Position numbers and translations under genes: made by a program
Origin: Clostridiales bacterium
Lineage (GTDB): Bacteria > Bacillota > Clostridia > Lachnospirales > Lachnospiraceae
Direction of reading: 5' to 3'
DNA: 6,632 bases
Assembly: GCA_021199135.1 (NCBI GenBank)
Contig: JAJQIQ010000008.1
Coordinates: 1 to 6,632 of the forward strand
Notes under the pieces: model-generated
What the model was told of the DNA's origin: nothing
The model's input: only the letters and a program-made list of their open reading frames with translations
The model's database searches: none
Part shown: in pieces, positions 6,107-6,632 of the stretch
Layout: each line of letters opens with the position of its first letter
How positions within the stretch are numbered: position 1 is the stretch's first letter

Positions 6107-6632
6107 ATGGATGAGAGAGTTTTAAAGTGGATAACGGCCCTGTCGGGCATCCTTGCGGTCGCGGTCTGCGTCAGCCTGTATTTTTTCCCGAGCATACACG
6201 CGCAGGCGCTCGCCGCCGAGAGCCAGGGCCAGGAGGAGTACCGCAGCAGCGCCGAGGACATAATAGTCGCTTCGGAACCGGAGGATAGCGTGGAGGAGGC
6301 GGAGGACCTCGACGGGAAATTAAAGATCGCCCTCCCCGATTCCGTGACTGAGGATGACGTCTCCATCGAAAACGACTACCTGACGCAGACGGTCACCGTG
6401 CGCTTTGCGGGCGGCGTCGAGGACTATTTCAGCGACTATGTGATTCGCGGGAGCAGCGACCACATCGACTCGCTCTCCTACTACCAGGACGGGGATGACG
6501 GAGTGATAGTCTTTGCCCTCGACTCGGTCTGTGAGCTCGAGCAGGACTTCAAGACTGGCGGCCTCTACCTCAAGTTCCTCGACCCGCACGAGGTCTACGA
6601 CAAGGTCGTCGTTGTCGACGCGGGCCACGGGA
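6107..6632 (+). CDS. N-acetylmuramoyl-L-alanine amidase (Amidase_3), N-terminal part, cut by window end
   Basis: This is a predicted secreted zinc amidase that cleaves the bond between N-acetylmuramic acid and L-alanine in peptidoglycan. The 175 visible residues begin with MDERVLKWITALSG, a hydrophobic core to about residue 27, and possible signal peptidase sites at AQA (32-34) or ALA (34-36). An acidic, Glu/Asp-rich linker (about 38-70) follows, then a beta-rich domain (about 71-162) resembling the AMIN-type domains that precede amidase domains. The frame ends with VVVVDAGHG (167-175), the diagnostic first motif of Amidase_3, in which H174 is the first zinc ligand. The rest of the catalytic domain, with the second His and the catalytic Glu, lies beyond the window, so activity cannot be judged. 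It is probably co-translated with the upstream protease. The amidase call rests on the DAGHG motif plus the domain order and secretion signal. Confidence 0.85.
   Translation, partial: MDERVLKWITALSGILAVAVCVSLYFFPSIHAQALAAESQGQEEYRSSAEDIIVASEPEDSVEEAEDLDGKLKIALPDSVTEDDVSIENDYLTQTVTVRFAGGVEDYFSDYVIRGSSDHIDSLSYYQDGDDGVIVFALDSVCELEQDFKTGGLYLKFLDPHEVYDKVVVVDAGHG

Noticed and set aside
6111..6113. Alternative ATG start for the amidase
   Set aside because: It is in a different frame from the one that encodes the signal sequence and the VVVVDAGHG motif.

Overview
The window is GC-rich, with G or C at most third codon positions. It carries five genes, all on the + strand and tightly packed; no intergenic gap exceeds about 60 bases. 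The gene families point to a GC-rich anaerobic Bacillota (Clostridia, perhaps Lachnospiraceae or Anaerovoracaceae). These are a PocR-type hybrid sensor kinase, an RlmL-like THUMP methyltransferase of the short single-domain form, a papain-like surface protease with stalk and lectin-like domains, and a signal-peptide-bearing cell-wall amidase. Frequent ATA (Ile) and AGG (Arg) codons despite the high GC fit that placement. The taxonomic assignment is inference, since no rRNA or marker gene is present.

Region 1 (1-3127) is a signalling pair. A stand-alone CheY-like receiver of 127 residues is followed 22 bases later by a 906-residue cytoplasmic hybrid histidine kinase. The kinase order is PocR sensor, HisKA, HATPase_c, degenerate receiver, intact receiver, HPt, acidic helical tail. 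Together they hold every part of a His-Asp-His-Asp phosphorelay except an output domain, because neither protein has a DNA-binding or enzymatic effector.

Region 2 (3128-4348) starts with a 57-base gap containing a perfect 7-base inverted repeat that touches the ribosome binding site. It is followed by a housekeeping-type 23S rRNA guanine-N2 methyltransferase homologue with a complete THUMP domain and SAM-binding fold.

Region 3 (4349-6632) starts with a short AT-rich gap holding a second perfect inverted repeat and a plausible sigma-A-type promoter. Next come a membrane-anchored extracellular C1 cysteine protease and, four bases after its stop codon, an N-acetylmuramoyl-L-alanine amidase. The amidase runs off the window just after its first zinc-ligand motif. 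The last two genes are probably co-translated and act at the cell surface.

The three regions look functionally independent. Nothing seen requires a new defence or mobile system: there are no RNA genes, CRISPR arrays, insertion sequences or long repeats. The points most worth checking are the output-less phosphorelay with its pseudo-receiver, the protease-amidase surface pair, and the two small inverted repeats at gene starts.
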